From contig NZ_JADOET010000012.1 in NCBI RefSeq assembly GCF_015645385.1, positions 46,160 to 110,159 of the forward strand: a stretch of 64,000 nucleotides of DNA, given 5' to 3'. The DNA is from Winogradskyella marina. Lineage in GTDB: Bacteria; Bacteroidota; Bacteroidia; Flavobacteriales; Flavobacteriaceae. The translations under genes and the position numbers were made by a program. The notes beneath the pieces are model-generated. The model did not search any database and was not told where the DNA came from. It worked only from the letters and a program-made list of their open reading frames with translations. Position 1 is the first letter of the stretch, and each line of letters begins with the position of its first letter. Shown one piece after another: positions 25,351-33,903 of the stretch.

Positions 25351-27318
25351 ATGGAACAAAAACATCTAGAAACTCACCAACACTATAATTTTTTGGGTAA
25401 AAAAACAGAGCTCTATTTTGCTGTGTTCTGTGGTCTTTTTCTAATGTTAGGGTTTTTAGCAGCACATTTCACCGACGCATCATCTATCTGGTCGCTATTG
25501 GGTTATGTAATATCTTATTTTTTTGGAGGCTTTTTTATTTCAATTGAAGCATCCAAAAAATTACCTAATGGAGAATTTGATATTGATTTTTTAATGATTG
25601 CTGCTGCAGTAGGTGCTGCCTACATCGGAAGTTGGGCAGAAGGTGCGCTACTGCTGTTTCTCTTTAGCTTAGGTCATGCTTTAGAACATTACGCTTTAAA
25701 TAAAGCTAAAAAATCAATTGAAGCTTTAGGTAATCTGACACCAAAAACAGCGCTCATTAAACGCAATGGAAAATTACAAGAGGTACTTATTGAATCCTTG
25801 AAAATAAACGATATCATCGTTGTAAAGCCAAACTCAAAGATTGCTGCAGATGGTGTGATTATAAGCGGTAGTAGTAGCATTAACCAAGCACCAATTACAG
25901 GTGAAAGCATCCCAATTGATAAATCATGTATAGCTAATACGGATTATTTGCCAGAGTTTAAACACATAGACAAGAGTCATATTGTGTTTGCAGGTACTAT
26001 AAATGGAGATAGTAGCCTTGATGTTTTGGTACTAAAACTCAGTGAAGATTCTACAGTTTCACGCTTAGTTAAAATGGTTAGTGAGGTAGAAACTCAAAAA
26101 TCACCAACGCAACGACTAACTAAAAAATTTGAAAAATGGTATGTGCCAATAGTTATAATTCTAGTGGTTTTATTGTGTTTTGCATTCCTAATTATTGATG
26201 AAAGTTTTGATACTAGCTTATACAGAGCCATAACCGTTTTAGTTGCTGCTAGTCCGTGCGCATTAGCTATTTCAACACCTAGTGCTGTATTGAGCGGCAT
26301 TGCTAGAGCGGCTCAAAAAGGGGTGCTTATTAAAGGAGGGCGAGCTTTAGAAGATTTGGGCGAAATCACTACCATAGCCTTCGATAAAACAGGGACATTA
26401 ACAGAAGGCAAACCAAAACTCACCAATATAATTCCATTTAACGGTTTTGATTTCGAACCATTAGCACAACTCGTTTTAGAAGTTGAAAGTCTGAGCAATC
26501 ATCCTCTTGCTAAAGCCATTTCAAATGACATAAAACTAAAGTACCATTTAGAATCTCAGAATACAGCATCCAATGTTAATGCTATTCAAGGTAAAGGCAT
26601 TCAGGCAACTTATAATCATACAATTGTCTTAATTGGTAATGTAAAACTAATGGAAGACGCAGGTATAAAAGTAGATAAACCTATTATTTCAAAAATGGAG
26701 GAACTTCTAAGCCATGGTCAAACCGTAATGTTAGTTGCTTTAAAAGACAAAATTGTTGGTGTCATTAGTGTTATGGATCTACCGCGAAAAACAGCGGCCT
26801 CTACACTAAAGCGTTTACTTAAAATGGGCATAAAACACATGGTAATGCTCACTGGAGATCATCAAAATGTTGGTGATGCTATTGCCAAACAAATTGGGCT
26901 GACTCAAGCTAAAGGTAATTTACTACCAGAAGATAAAGTTGCGGCTATAAAAGAATTAATTATCAGAGATAAAAAAATAGCCATGGTTGGTGATGGAGTT
27001 AATGACGCACCTGCCATGGCATTAAGTACAGTGAGTGTTGCCATGGGAGCGGCAGGAAGCGATGTTGCTCTTGAAACCGCAGACGTCGCACTGATGTCTG
27101 ATAAAATAGAAAACTTACCATTCGTTATTGGACTAAGCCGCGCATCTAAACGTATTATTACACAAAACATTTTTATTAGTTTAGGAGTTGTTGCCGTCTT
27201 AATGCCTGTAACCATTTTAGGGCTCACAAATATTGGAATAGCAGTGGCCTTTCATGAAGGTTCTACTATTGTAGTTGTTTTAAATGCCTTACGATTATTG
27301 CGTTATAAAATAGATTAA
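25351..27318 (+). CDS. P1B-type metal-transporting ATPase (SPC motif)
   Basis: 655 residues from the ATG at 25351, two codons after the TTG that opens the frame. No N-terminal metal-binding domain, only a short His-bearing tail. TGES about 183-186, SPC in the ion-pathway helix at 301-303 instead of CPC, phosphorylated D345 (DKTGTLT), GDGVNDAPAM about 546, and HEGST in the last helices. SPC with HEG(G/S)T marks subgroup P1B-4, exporters of Co, Fe(II) or Zn. It is therefore not the CPC-type copper pump used in cbb3 oxidase assembly. No clear FNR-type site precedes it, though TATATTTG lies just before the start. Confidence 0.92.
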   Translation: MEQKHLETHQHYNFLGKKTELYFAVFCGLFLMLGFLAAHFTDASSIWSLLGYVISYFFGGFFISIEASKKLPNGEFDIDFLMIAAAVGAAYIGSWAEGALLLFLFSLGHALEHYALNKAKKSIEALGNLTPKTALIKRNGKLQEVLIESLKINDIIVVKPNSKIAADGVIISGSSSINQAPITGESIPIDKSCIANTDYLPEFKHIDKSHIVFAGTINGDSSLDVLVLKLSEDSTVSRLVKMVSEVETQKSPTQRLTKKFEKWYVPIVIILVVLLCFAFLIIDESFDTSLYRAITVLVAASPCALAISTPSAVLSGIARAAQKGVLIKGGRALEDLGEITTIAFDKTGTLTEGKPKLTNIIPFNGFDFEPLAQLVLEVESLSNHPLAKAISNDIKLKYHLESQNTASNVNAIQGKGIQATYNHTIVLIGNVKLMEDAGIKVDKPIISKMEELLSHGQTVMLVALKDKIVGVISVMDLPRKTAASTLKRLLKMGIKHMVMLTGDHQNVGDAIAKQIGLTQAKGNLLPEDKVAAIKELIIRDKKIAMVGDGVNDAPAMALSTVSVAMGAAGSDVALETADVALMSDKIENLPFVIGLSRASKRIITQNIFISLGVVAVLMPVTILGLTNIGIAVAFHEGSTIVVVLNALRLLRYKID

Positions 27319-27341
27319 AGTTGCATGCCATCGTTATAAAA

Positions 27342-27384
27342 TGATATTTCTCATTTTATAAGCCTTGGCATTGTATTAGTTTTA
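27342..27384 (+). promoter_or_regulatory. FNR-type operator plus -7 element
   Basis: TGATATTTCTCA at 27342-27353 (one mismatch in the second half-site), 23 bp, then TAGTTTTA (27377-27384). It precedes the CDP-alcohol transferase gene by 18 bp. Confidence 0.65.
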
Positions 27385-27401
27385 CGTAAAGAGAGATAAG
27401 G

Positions 27402-28001
27402 ATGCTAACTTTTAAAAATTTTAATATTGCAGATTGGTTTTCGTTTTATAGAATTTTGGCGTCCCCTTTTTTGTTAATGCTAATTTGGTTTGATCAACGT
27501 ATGGTATTTACATGGTTCTTGCTAATCAGTTATGCTACAGATGCCATAGACGGTTATTTAGCACGGAAACTAAAAATTACGAGTCCTAGAGGTTCGCAAC
27601 TCGACTCATTTGGCGACCAAATGACGTTTATTATTGGTTTAGTAGGATTGTATTGCTTTGAGAGTGCATTTATTAAATCGAATATTGTTTTAATAAGTAT
27701 AGCATTCGTGCCTTATATAATTCAAATGCTGATTGCTTATTTTAAATATGGAAAAGCAACCGCCTTTCATACGTATTTGGCAAAGCTTTCTGCTATAATT
27801 CAAAGCATCTTTATATTATATTCTTTATTTTTCTCTCCTAATGATGTGCTATTTTACATGATGATTGTAGTAGGTTTATTAGAAACATGCGAAGAAATTA
27901 CACTCATTTTTATGTATGATAAATGGACATCTGATGTAAAGGGAATTTATTGGGCCATAAGAGATAATAGGCGAATGAAAAAAAAATCTAGCGATTTATA
28001 G
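27402..28001 (+). CDS. CDP-alcohol phosphatidyltransferase family membrane enzyme
   Basis: 199 residues with about six membrane helices. The family signature D-G-x2-A-R-x8-G-x3-D-x3-D is complete (DGYLARKLKITSPRGSQLDSFGD, about 49-71 read in short pieces: DGYLAR, then G-SQLD-SFGD). Such enzymes join a CDP-activated lipid to an alcohol (PgsA, PssA and relatives). Residues do not let me choose the alcohol. It stands alone behind an FNR-type promoter, suggesting membrane-lipid adjustment within the regulon. Confidence 0.85.
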   Translation: MLTFKNFNIADWFSFYRILASPFLLMLIWFDQRMVFTWFLLISYATDAIDGYLARKLKITSPRGSQLDSFGDQMTFIIGLVGLYCFESAFIKSNIVLISIAFVPYIIQMLIAYFKYGKATAFHTYLAKLSAIIQSIFILYSLFFSPNDVLFYMMIVVGLLETCEEITLIFMYDKWTSDVKGIYWAIRDNRRMKKKSSDL

Positions 28002-28022
28002 TATAAATAAACTGACTTAAAT

Positions 28023-28065
28023 CATAGGTCACAAAGCTCATTTTAAATAACTTAGTTGAACATAC
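28023..28065 (+). promoter_or_regulatory. FNR-type operator with weaker -7 element
   Basis: TGACTTAAATCA at 28023-28034 (first half-site TGAC), 23 bp, then TAACTTAG (28058-28065), one base off TAnnTTTG. The spacing is the same as for the other sites. The ATG of the next gene lies at 28139, so the leader would be about 65 nt. Confidence 0.5.
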
Positions 28066-28138
28066 TTATAATTTTTTTATTAATAAGGATGAATTTACTT
28101 GAAACATGAATACCTAGTAAACTTAAAAATTAAATCAA

Positions 28139-29017
28139 ATGAAATATTCTTACATTCTAATCCTCATCCTATTATTTTCAAATTGCAAAAATGATCAACG
28201 TGATGCGAATTATACTAATCCAGAGGTGATTGAAGATGCCCAACCAACTATTGAGGACACTATACAATTCAAAGATGCCGATATCAAACCATTAGACAAA
28301 TCCTTAAAAATTGAATTAAAGCAAAAGCAACTGGTTGAGAAGAAAGATGAAAGTGAAGAACTTGAAATATTAATCATCAATAAAAATTATCTGGTAGAAA
28401 AAGAAGATTATACAATAAACTTTAAATATCCAGTGCTCAATGAGTCTTTTAATTTAACAAACAAAAACTTCAACGATTTTATTAACGACTATTATGTTAA
28501 CATCACAAAAACTGAACAAGAAATTCTAGCTAATAAACTATTGTGCGATAGTATTGAAGCCAAGACATTCAGAGAAGAACGCTTTATAGATTATAAAATT
28601 TATAATGTTAATGACCGACTTATAAGTGTATTGTTTTACAAAGAAAATTTTTATTCAGGAGCCATGCATCCAAGTTATTCTTTTGATGGGTTTAATTATG
28701 ATTTGCTCAACGGAGTATTTATGAGCTATAATAACTTTTTCAACCAAGATTCAGAGGAGGAATTAGTAGAAATTCTAAACGAAAACATAAATAAACAAAT
28801 AGGAAAAGGTGAACTATACTATGAGTGCTGGGAGATATCTTTAGATGATTTCATGGCGCGTAAAAACAACTTTGTACTCAACGACAATTATGTTGAATTT
28901 TACTTTGATGATTGTGTAATCTGCCCATCATATACAGGCACCTACTCTATTGAACTTCCATTAGTAGATCTACTTTCAGTATTAAAAAAATATGATACAA
29001 ACCCAATAGATTTTTAA
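28139..29017 (+). CDS. lipoprotein with DUF4163/DUF3298-like domains
   Basis: 292 residues. Lipoprotein signal with LFSNC, Cys17. A charged linker (20-85) is followed by a DUF4163-like part and a DUF3298-like C-terminal part (SGAMHPSYSFDGFNYDLLNG, then YVEFYFDDCVICPSYTG). Proteins of this pair of domains occur in Bacillus RsiV and many Bacteroidota lipoproteins; a peptidoglycan- or ligand-binding role is possible. No anti-sigma helix is present here. Single gene ended by the hairpin at 29116-29146. Confidence 0.78.
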   Translation: MKYSYILILILLFSNCKNDQRDANYTNPEVIEDAQPTIEDTIQFKDADIKPLDKSLKIELKQKQLVEKKDESEELEILIINKNYLVEKEDYTINFKYPVLNESFNLTNKNFNDFINDYYVNITKTEQEILANKLLCDSIEAKTFREERFIDYKIYNVNDRLISVLFYKENFYSGAMHPSYSFDGFNYDLLNGVFMSYNNFFNQDSEEELVEILNENINKQIGKGELYYECWEISLDDFMARKNNFVLNDNYVEFYFDDCVICPSYTGTYSIELPLVDLLSVLKKYDTNPIDF

Positions 29018-29115
29018 AGGTATATAACTGATTGTTATGTAAAATTGCCTTAGGCACGTTCAATAAGAATCAAGATCAAAAGTTGTGTTTAAGCAAAGAT
29101 AGTAGAATCAATAAA

Positions 29116-29146
29116 AAAAGCCTTGCAAAAAAATTGCAAGGCTTTT
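29116..29146. terminator. bidirectional terminator
   Basis: Stem AGCCTTGCAA (29119-29128) with 29134-29143, extended by A/T pairs, loop of 5 A. It is flanked by A/T runs on both sides and sits between the lipoprotein gene and the 3' end of the minus-strand tRNA-Ser. Confidence 0.88.
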
Positions 29147-29147
29147 G

Positions 29148-29232
29148 CGGAGAATGAGGGATTCGAACCCCCGGAGGTGTGACCCTCAACAGTTTTCAAG
29201 ACTGCCGCATTCGACCACTCTGCCAATTCTCC
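29148..29232 (-). tRNA. tRNA-Ser (anticodon UGA)
   Basis: Acceptor stem GGAGAAT pairs with ATTCTCC. The anticodon loop CTTGAAA gives TGA. A long variable arm typical of serine tRNAs follows (GAGGGTCACACCTC), with T-loop GTTCGAATC. Discriminator base G; no encoded CCA. Confidence 0.95.
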
Positions 29233-29454
29233 TTTAGCGGGTGCAAATATAAAACCCTTTTTGTTCTAGACAAACATTTCTTAGTAGTTTTTTTTATAAA
29301 TATTTTAATTCATTGATTTGCAAGCTATAATTTGCCACTTTTTATTGAGGCATTGTATTTTCGGCACAATAGATGATAATCTTTTATTGAAATTTTTAAA
29401 GTAATTCGAATACTTTCTGATTAAATCATCAAATTTGTAAAAAATAATAGAGCT

Positions 29455-29760
29455 ATGAAAAAATCACTTATAATCTTAGGACTCATTGCAGCAATAGTTG
29501 CCGTTAGCTTATCAGCATCACATATGTCAAATTTAGCCTTGATTCCTATAATCATAGCATTTATAAGCGGCTTGGCATTAGTTATTCTTTCAAAAAAAGA
29601 ACAAGCCAAAATAAAACCTATTCAGTATATATTCCTATTAGTTATCGTTTCTTTAGGATTAACGATATATAAAGGTGTTTTTAAAACCATAGAAAAAGAA
29701 ACCATTGAACAAGTGGATCAATTAGAAGAAAATACACAAGACCTGCCAGAAGAGTTATAA
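29455..29760 (+). CDS. small membrane protein, unknown
   Basis: 101 residues with three hydrophobic segments (about 4-22, 26-46 and 57-74) and an acidic C-terminal tail (ETIEQVDQLEENTQDLPEEL). No family recognised. Start at ATG 29455, 222 bp after the tRNA-Ser on the other strand. The next gene has its own -7 element, so this is probably a single-gene unit. Confidence 0.65.
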   Translation: MKKSLIILGLIAAIVAVSLSASHMSNLALIPIIIAFISGLALVILSKKEQAKIKPIQYIFLLVIVSLGLTIYKGVFKTIEKETIEQVDQLEENTQDLPEEL

Positions 29761-29820
29761 ATTGACAACAATTTTTAAAAATTCTAACAGATTGTAAGAA
29801 AAGTTTAATTCTATTTGTTT

Positions 29821-29828
29821 TATTTTTG
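29821..29828 (+). promoter_or_regulatory. -7 element fixing the start of the M28 gene
   Basis: TATTTTTG, a perfect TAnnTTTG. It overlaps the earliest in-frame codon (TTG at 29826), which can therefore not be the translation start, and supports the ATG at 29847. Confidence 0.6.
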
Positions 29829-29846
29829 CGTAAATCAATTAGTTAC

Positions 29847-30878
29847 ATGAAATTATTTTTTGCTTCTGTATTGCTTTTTGTTGGATCTTGTGCCACAATA
29901 AGACATAGTGAGAAAATTAACAACCTTAAAAATAGTATAGCTTTTAAGGATAAAACTATTGTCAACACGTATTTAAACACCATTAATTCTGAAGATTTAA
30001 AAGCACATATTGTTGAAGTCGCTTCAGACAAATATAATGGTAGAATGACTGGTGAAGAAGGTCATAATTTAGTTTGTGATTATATAAGAGAACAGTATAA
30101 AAGCTATAACATAAGTGCACCAGAATCGCATGCAAACTATTACCAAGTAGTCCCTAAAGAGAATCTACCCAATAACCTCAATGAATCACAAAATATTATA
30201 GCGTTTATTGAAGGTTCTGAGTTTCCAGATGAATATGTTTACATCACGGCACATTCAGACCACGAAGGTGTTAAAAATGGTCAAATTTATAATGGAGCAG
30301 ACGACAATGGCTCTGGCACTGCAGCTGTTTTAGAAATAGCAGAAGCGTTTATACAAGCGACTAAAGCTGGTAATGGTCCAAAACGAAGCGTAGTCTTTTT
30401 ACATGTTACCGCTGAAGAAGTCGGCTTATATGGTTCTAGATACTATACGGACAACCCAATATTTCCAATGGAAAACACAGTAGCAACACTAAATATAGAT
30501 ATGATTGGGCGTGTTGATGACAGACATAAAGACAATGAAAATTATATCTATGTTATTGGCTCAGACAAAATGAGTTCCGAACTTTATTACATTGCAGAAC
30601 AAGCCAATACTACCTTTACAAATCTTAATCTCGATTATAAATATAATGAAGATAGAGAGCCGAATCGCTATTATTATCGCTCAGATCATTATAATTTTGC
30701 ATTAAAAGGTGTTCCTGTCATTTTCTTTTTTAATGGTGAACACGAAGACTACACAAAACCAACAGATACTGAAGATAAAATTAACTATCCCTTATTAAAA
30801 AAACGTACCAAATTAATATTTGCAACAGCTTGGTACCTGGCAAACTCTGAAACACGACTTAAGAAAGAAATTCTTTGA
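29847..30878 (+). CDS. M28-family zinc metallopeptidase lipoprotein
   Basis: 343 residues from the ATG at 29847, which directly starts a lipoprotein signal (MKLFFASVLLFVGSC, Cys15). Zinc-site motifs of M28 are complete: AHSDHEG, GADDNGSGT, AEEVGLYGS, NIDMIGR and RSDHYNF. This class removes N-terminal residues from peptides outside the cytoplasm. It lacks the protease-associated insert of its neighbour and is shorter. The two M28 genes are 140 bp apart, same direction, and clearly paralogous. Confidence 0.92.
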   Translation: MKLFFASVLLFVGSCATIRHSEKINNLKNSIAFKDKTIVNTYLNTINSEDLKAHIVEVASDKYNGRMTGEEGHNLVCDYIREQYKSYNISAPESHANYYQVVPKENLPNNLNESQNIIAFIEGSEFPDEYVYITAHSDHEGVKNGQIYNGADDNGSGTAAVLEIAEAFIQATKAGNGPKRSVVFLHVTAEEVGLYGSRYYTDNPIFPMENTVATLNIDMIGRVDDRHKDNENYIYVIGSDKMSSELYYIAEQANTTFTNLNLDYKYNEDREPNRYYYRSDHYNFALKGVPVIFFFNGEHEDYTKPTDTEDKINYPLLKKRTKLIFATAWYLANSETRLKKEIL

Positions 30879-30948
30879 TGTTAAAATCTGTTAAAAGACA
30901 CTAGAACTCGCTTATAGCCTATTCTAATTTCGTAAATTTAGAGCTAAA

Positions 30949-30956
30949 TATATTTG
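30949..30956 (+). promoter_or_regulatory. -7 element of second M28 gene
   Basis: TATATTTG, a perfect TAnnTTTG, 63 bp before the ATG at 31019. It suggests that the second peptidase has its own promoter. Confidence 0.5.
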
Positions 30957-31018
30957 AAGGTGTGTTTTAAAATAGGTCCTCCTTCTATTCACTTTAATTA
31001 TCCAATTTCTTTCTTTAC

Positions 31019-32599
31019 ATGAAAAAATTATTACTCTTAGGTGTTGCTTTTGCAATAGTAACTGGTTGTGGCACATCTTCAAAAAGCGGTGTAAACACCT
31101 CACAAATACCCCAACCTAAAAACATTGACCCAACAGAATATGCAGCAACAATTACATCTGCAGAATTAAAAACCATGCTTTATAAGTATGCTTCTGATGA
31201 ATTTGAAGGTAGAGATACCGGGGAAAAAGGGCAAAAAATGGCCGTAGAATACTTGAAGCAAAAGTATGTTGATATGGAAATCCCTTCACCATTAGGTGGC
31301 GACGACTATTTTCAAGAAGTTCCTTTAGAAAAACAAAGGGTTGCTGAGGCTAAATTTTCAGTGAACGGAAAATCATTTAAAAGTTTTGAAGATCATATTG
31401 TTTTAACAGCGACTAATAATGTAAATACATCAATAGACCATATCGTTTATGTTGGTTATGGTATTGATGATGAGAACTATTCAGATTATCAAAATATTGA
31501 TGTCACTGGAAAATTTGTACTTGCAAAATCTGGTGAACCTAAAGATACCGATGGTAATTTTATAACTTCTGGGACATCAGAAGCTACAAAATGGACTAAT
31601 GGGCGTCGATCAATATCTAGTAAAAGAGACGCTGCTGTAGCTAATGGAGCACAAGGCATCATATTTATGAATGACAATTTATTTTCTAGATATTCGGCGT
31701 TTTATCAACGTCAGGCAGCATCTGGAACAGCAGGTCGCTTATCACTAAAAAGCAATGACAACGGAATAATAATGCTAATGATCAATGAAGCTTTAGGTAA
31801 AGCCTTACACGCTTCTATTTCTGAAGATTCAACACCAAAAGAAATCGAAACTAATATCAATTTAGAAATTGAAAACAAATCTGAATCTATTACTTCAGAA
31901 AATGTTGTAGCCTATATTAAAGGCTCTGAAAAACCAGATGAAATTGTAGTACTATCTGCACATCTAGATCATGAAGGTGTAAAGAATGGTGAAATTTACA
32001 ATGGAGCTGATGATGATGGTTCTGGTACAGTTGCAATATTAGAGATTGCTCAGGCATTTAAAGCGGCGGAAAAAACTGGTCACGGCCCAAAGCGTTCTAT
32101 TTTATTTTTACACGTTACTGCAGAAGAAAAAGGTCTTTTAGGATCTAGACATTATACTGATAATGATCCTATTTTTCCATTAGAAAATACCGTCGCCAAC
32201 TTAAATATTGATATGATTGGACGTGTAGATCCAGAACGTACTATTGGAACAAGAAATTATATCTATCTTATTGGTAGTGATAAACTAAGTACCGACTTGC
32301 ATAACATTTCTGAAGAAGCCAATAAAAATTACACAAACATAGAGTTAGATTATAAGTTTAATGCAGATAATGATCCAAATCGTTTTTATTACAGATCGGA
32401 TCATTACAATTTTGCAAAAAATAATATTCCAGTTATATTTTATTTTAATGGTACCCATGACGATTACCACAAGCCTACCGATACACCAGATAAAATTGAA
32501 TACGACTTATTAGAAAACAGAGCTCGCTTAGTTTTCTATACAGCTTGGGAAGTTGCCAATAGAGATCAACGCCTTGTTGTAGATAAAGCTACTGAATAA
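31019..32599 (+). CDS. M28-family zinc metallopeptidase with PA domain, lipoprotein
   Basis: 526 residues. Lipoprotein signal MKKLLLLGVAFAIVTGC (Cys17). The peptidase fold is split by a protease-associated domain (about 120-285). Metal-site motifs: AHLDHEG, GADDDGSGT, AEEKGLLGS, NIDMIGR and RSDHYNF. It probably acts as a surface or periplasmic aminopeptidase. Tandem with the shorter paralogue. A terminator follows at 32618-32653. Confidence 0.93.
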   Translation: MKKLLLLGVAFAIVTGCGTSSKSGVNTSQIPQPKNIDPTEYAATITSAELKTMLYKYASDEFEGRDTGEKGQKMAVEYLKQKYVDMEIPSPLGGDDYFQEVPLEKQRVAEAKFSVNGKSFKSFEDHIVLTATNNVNTSIDHIVYVGYGIDDENYSDYQNIDVTGKFVLAKSGEPKDTDGNFITSGTSEATKWTNGRRSISSKRDAAVANGAQGIIFMNDNLFSRYSAFYQRQAASGTAGRLSLKSNDNGIIMLMINEALGKALHASISEDSTPKEIETNINLEIENKSESITSENVVAYIKGSEKPDEIVVLSAHLDHEGVKNGEIYNGADDDGSGTVAILEIAQAFKAAEKTGHGPKRSILFLHVTAEEKGLLGSRHYTDNDPIFPLENTVANLNIDMIGRVDPERTIGTRNYIYLIGSDKLSTDLHNISEEANKNYTNIELDYKFNADNDPNRFYYRSDHYNFAKNNIPVIFYFNGTHDDYHKPTDTPDKIEYDLLENRARLVFYTAWEVANRDQRLVVDKATE

Positions 32600-32617
32600 T
32601 TAAAAGTTATAAATCAT

Positions 32618-32653
32618 AAAAAAGGTCTTTCGTTAGCTTGAAAGGCCTTTTTT
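32618..32653 (+). terminator. rho-independent terminator
   Basis: Stem AAAAAAGGTCTTTC (32618-32631) with GAAAGGCCTTTTTT (32640-32653), one G-U pair, ending in a T run. It closes the M28 unit. Confidence 0.85.
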
Positions 32654-32670
32654 AGTTTTATGGGCTTAAA

Positions 32671-32727
32671 CAAAAAAAAGCCTCCCTTTTCAGAGAAGCT
32701 TTGTCTTTTGGATGGAAGACCGGGTTT
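32671..32727 (-). repeat. duplicated tRNA-His 3' fragment with its terminator
   Basis: About 55 bp that repeat 32787-32841 with few differences: the terminator hairpin (CAGAGAAGCTTTG) and the last ~20 bases of the tRNA-His gene (TGGAAGACCGGGTT). The rest of the tRNA is missing, so this is a partial tandem duplication or what remains of a second tRNA gene. Confidence 0.8.
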
Positions 32728-32786
32728 ACTTCGACTGTACTCAGCATAAACTTCTCACCCTAATTCTTCTTACAAAATAGTATATA

Positions 32787-32818
32787 CAAAAAAAGCTCCT
32801 CTTTTCAGAGAAGCTTTG
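32787..32818 (-). terminator. terminator of tRNA-His
   Basis: On the minus strand, AAAGCTTCTCT and AGAGGAGCTTT form a stem with a GAAA loop and are followed by a T run, directly behind the tRNA 3' end. Confidence 0.8.
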
Positions 32819-32825
32819 TCTTTTG

Positions 32826-32900
32826 GGTGGAAGACCGGGTTCGAACCGGCGACTTTCGGTACCACAAACCGACGCTCTAACCAGCTGAGCTACAACCACC
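32826..32900 (-). tRNA. tRNA-His (anticodon GUG), mismatched acceptor stem
   Basis: Anticodon arm TCGGT-TTGTGGT-ACCGA gives GTG. An extra 5' G (position -1) opposes C73, the histidine identity element. T-arm GCCGG-TTCGAAC-CCGGT. The acceptor stem reads GTGGTTG on the 5' side but CTTCCAC on the 3' side, leaving two U-U oppositions (5:68 and 6:67). CCA is not encoded. Confidence 0.9.
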
Positions 32901-32959
32901 ATTTTAAATTGGATTGCAAAGATAATTTATTTGTTATTTCTTGCAAACAGTTTTTGTAT

Positions 32960-33682
32960 TTATTTTAAATCAAATAATGAATCTACAGCCACAAAACGCT
33001 CAACTGTATAACCCTCAGCATGTTCTACTCCAATTAGTCGTCCTAAATTTCGTGCTCTATATTCTACACTATCTGTAAAATTCTTGCTAGAAATCGGAGT
33101 TTCAGGCTCTTGACTATTCGGATCAAAAAACTGTGTTTTATACGCTAAAACAGATTCGACCTTTTTTTCCATAAAACCAGTGACGTCAACCACAACATCT
33201 GGCTGAATATCTTTCCACTGAATATAGTGATAAACTACTTTTGGCCGCCAAGGTTCTTGTGGTTGTTCTTCATCGCTATAAAATGTCTCAATCTTTTTTA
33301 AACCACTTAAAAAACAAGCGTCACTTACTAATTGACTTCCTTTTGGGTGATCAATATGTCTATCATCAATAGCATTACAAATGATTATTTCTGGTTGGTA
33401 ATAACGAATCATCTTTATAATATCGAGTTGATGTGTTTTATCGTTCACAAAAAAGCCATCAGCAAATCGCATATTAATTCTAGAATGCACACCTAATATT
33501 TTAGCAGCATTAAAAGCCTCCTCATCACGTGTGTCTGCGGTTCCTCTTGTTCCTAATTCTCCCCTAGTTAAATCTATAATTCCTACTTTCTTCCCTTTAG
33601 AAACTTCTTTTGCTAAGGTTGCTCCACAACTCAATTCCACATCATCAGGATGCGCACCAATTGCTAATATGTCTAATTTCAT
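32960..33682 (-). CDS. bshB1: bacillithiol biosynthesis deacetylase BshB1
   Basis: 240 residues from the ATG at 33682, where the family start MKLDILAIGAHPDD appears; the longer frame to 33709 adds only basic residues. Zinc-binding HPDD (about 10-13) and the second-half histidines DDRHIDHPKG match the PIG-L/LmbE fold, and the RGELGTRG block is typical of BshB1. The enzyme deacetylates GlcNAc-malate in the synthesis of bacillithiol, the low-molecular-weight thiol of Bacillota and Bacteroidota. The bshA and bshC genes are not in the window. Confidence 0.9.
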   Translation of the reverse strand: MKLDILAIGAHPDDVELSCGATLAKEVSKGKKVGIIDLTRGELGTRGTADTRDEEAFNAAKILGVHSRINMRFADGFFVNDKTHQLDIIKMIRYYQPEIIICNAIDDRHIDHPKGSQLVSDACFLSGLKKIETFYSDEEQPQEPWRPKVVYHYIQWKDIQPDVVVDVTGFMEKKVESVLAYKTQFFDPNSQEPETPISSKNFTDSVEYRARNLGRLIGVEHAEGYTVERFVAVDSLFDLK

Positions 33683-33834
33683 ACGTCTTTTGTTTTTTCT
33701 AAGTATCAAAAATATTAAAAAGAAGACAGAAAATCAGTTTCTTTTTAATGCGCAAACGGTTTCGATTGAAAAAAACATCAATTTTCTCAAAAATCAGTAG
33801 TCAAAATTGAAATATTAGCAATACTTACAAAGTA

Positions 33835-33877
33835 TGACTTTCGTCATAAATAAAGCCTGTAATTGATTCTACCTTTA
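33835..33877 (+). promoter_or_regulatory. Crp-family operator (TGAC-N4-GTCA) plus -7 element
   Basis: Perfect palindrome TGACTTTCGTCA at 33835-33846 (ATGAC and GTCAT with flanks), 23 bp, then TACCTTTA (33870-33877). The spacing is identical to the TGAT-N4-ATCA sites of the stress cluster, but the half-site ends in C. It controls the transporter and probably pckA behind it. Confidence 0.65.
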
Positions 33878-33903
33878 CATTGTTATTAAAAGATAATGTC
33901 CTT

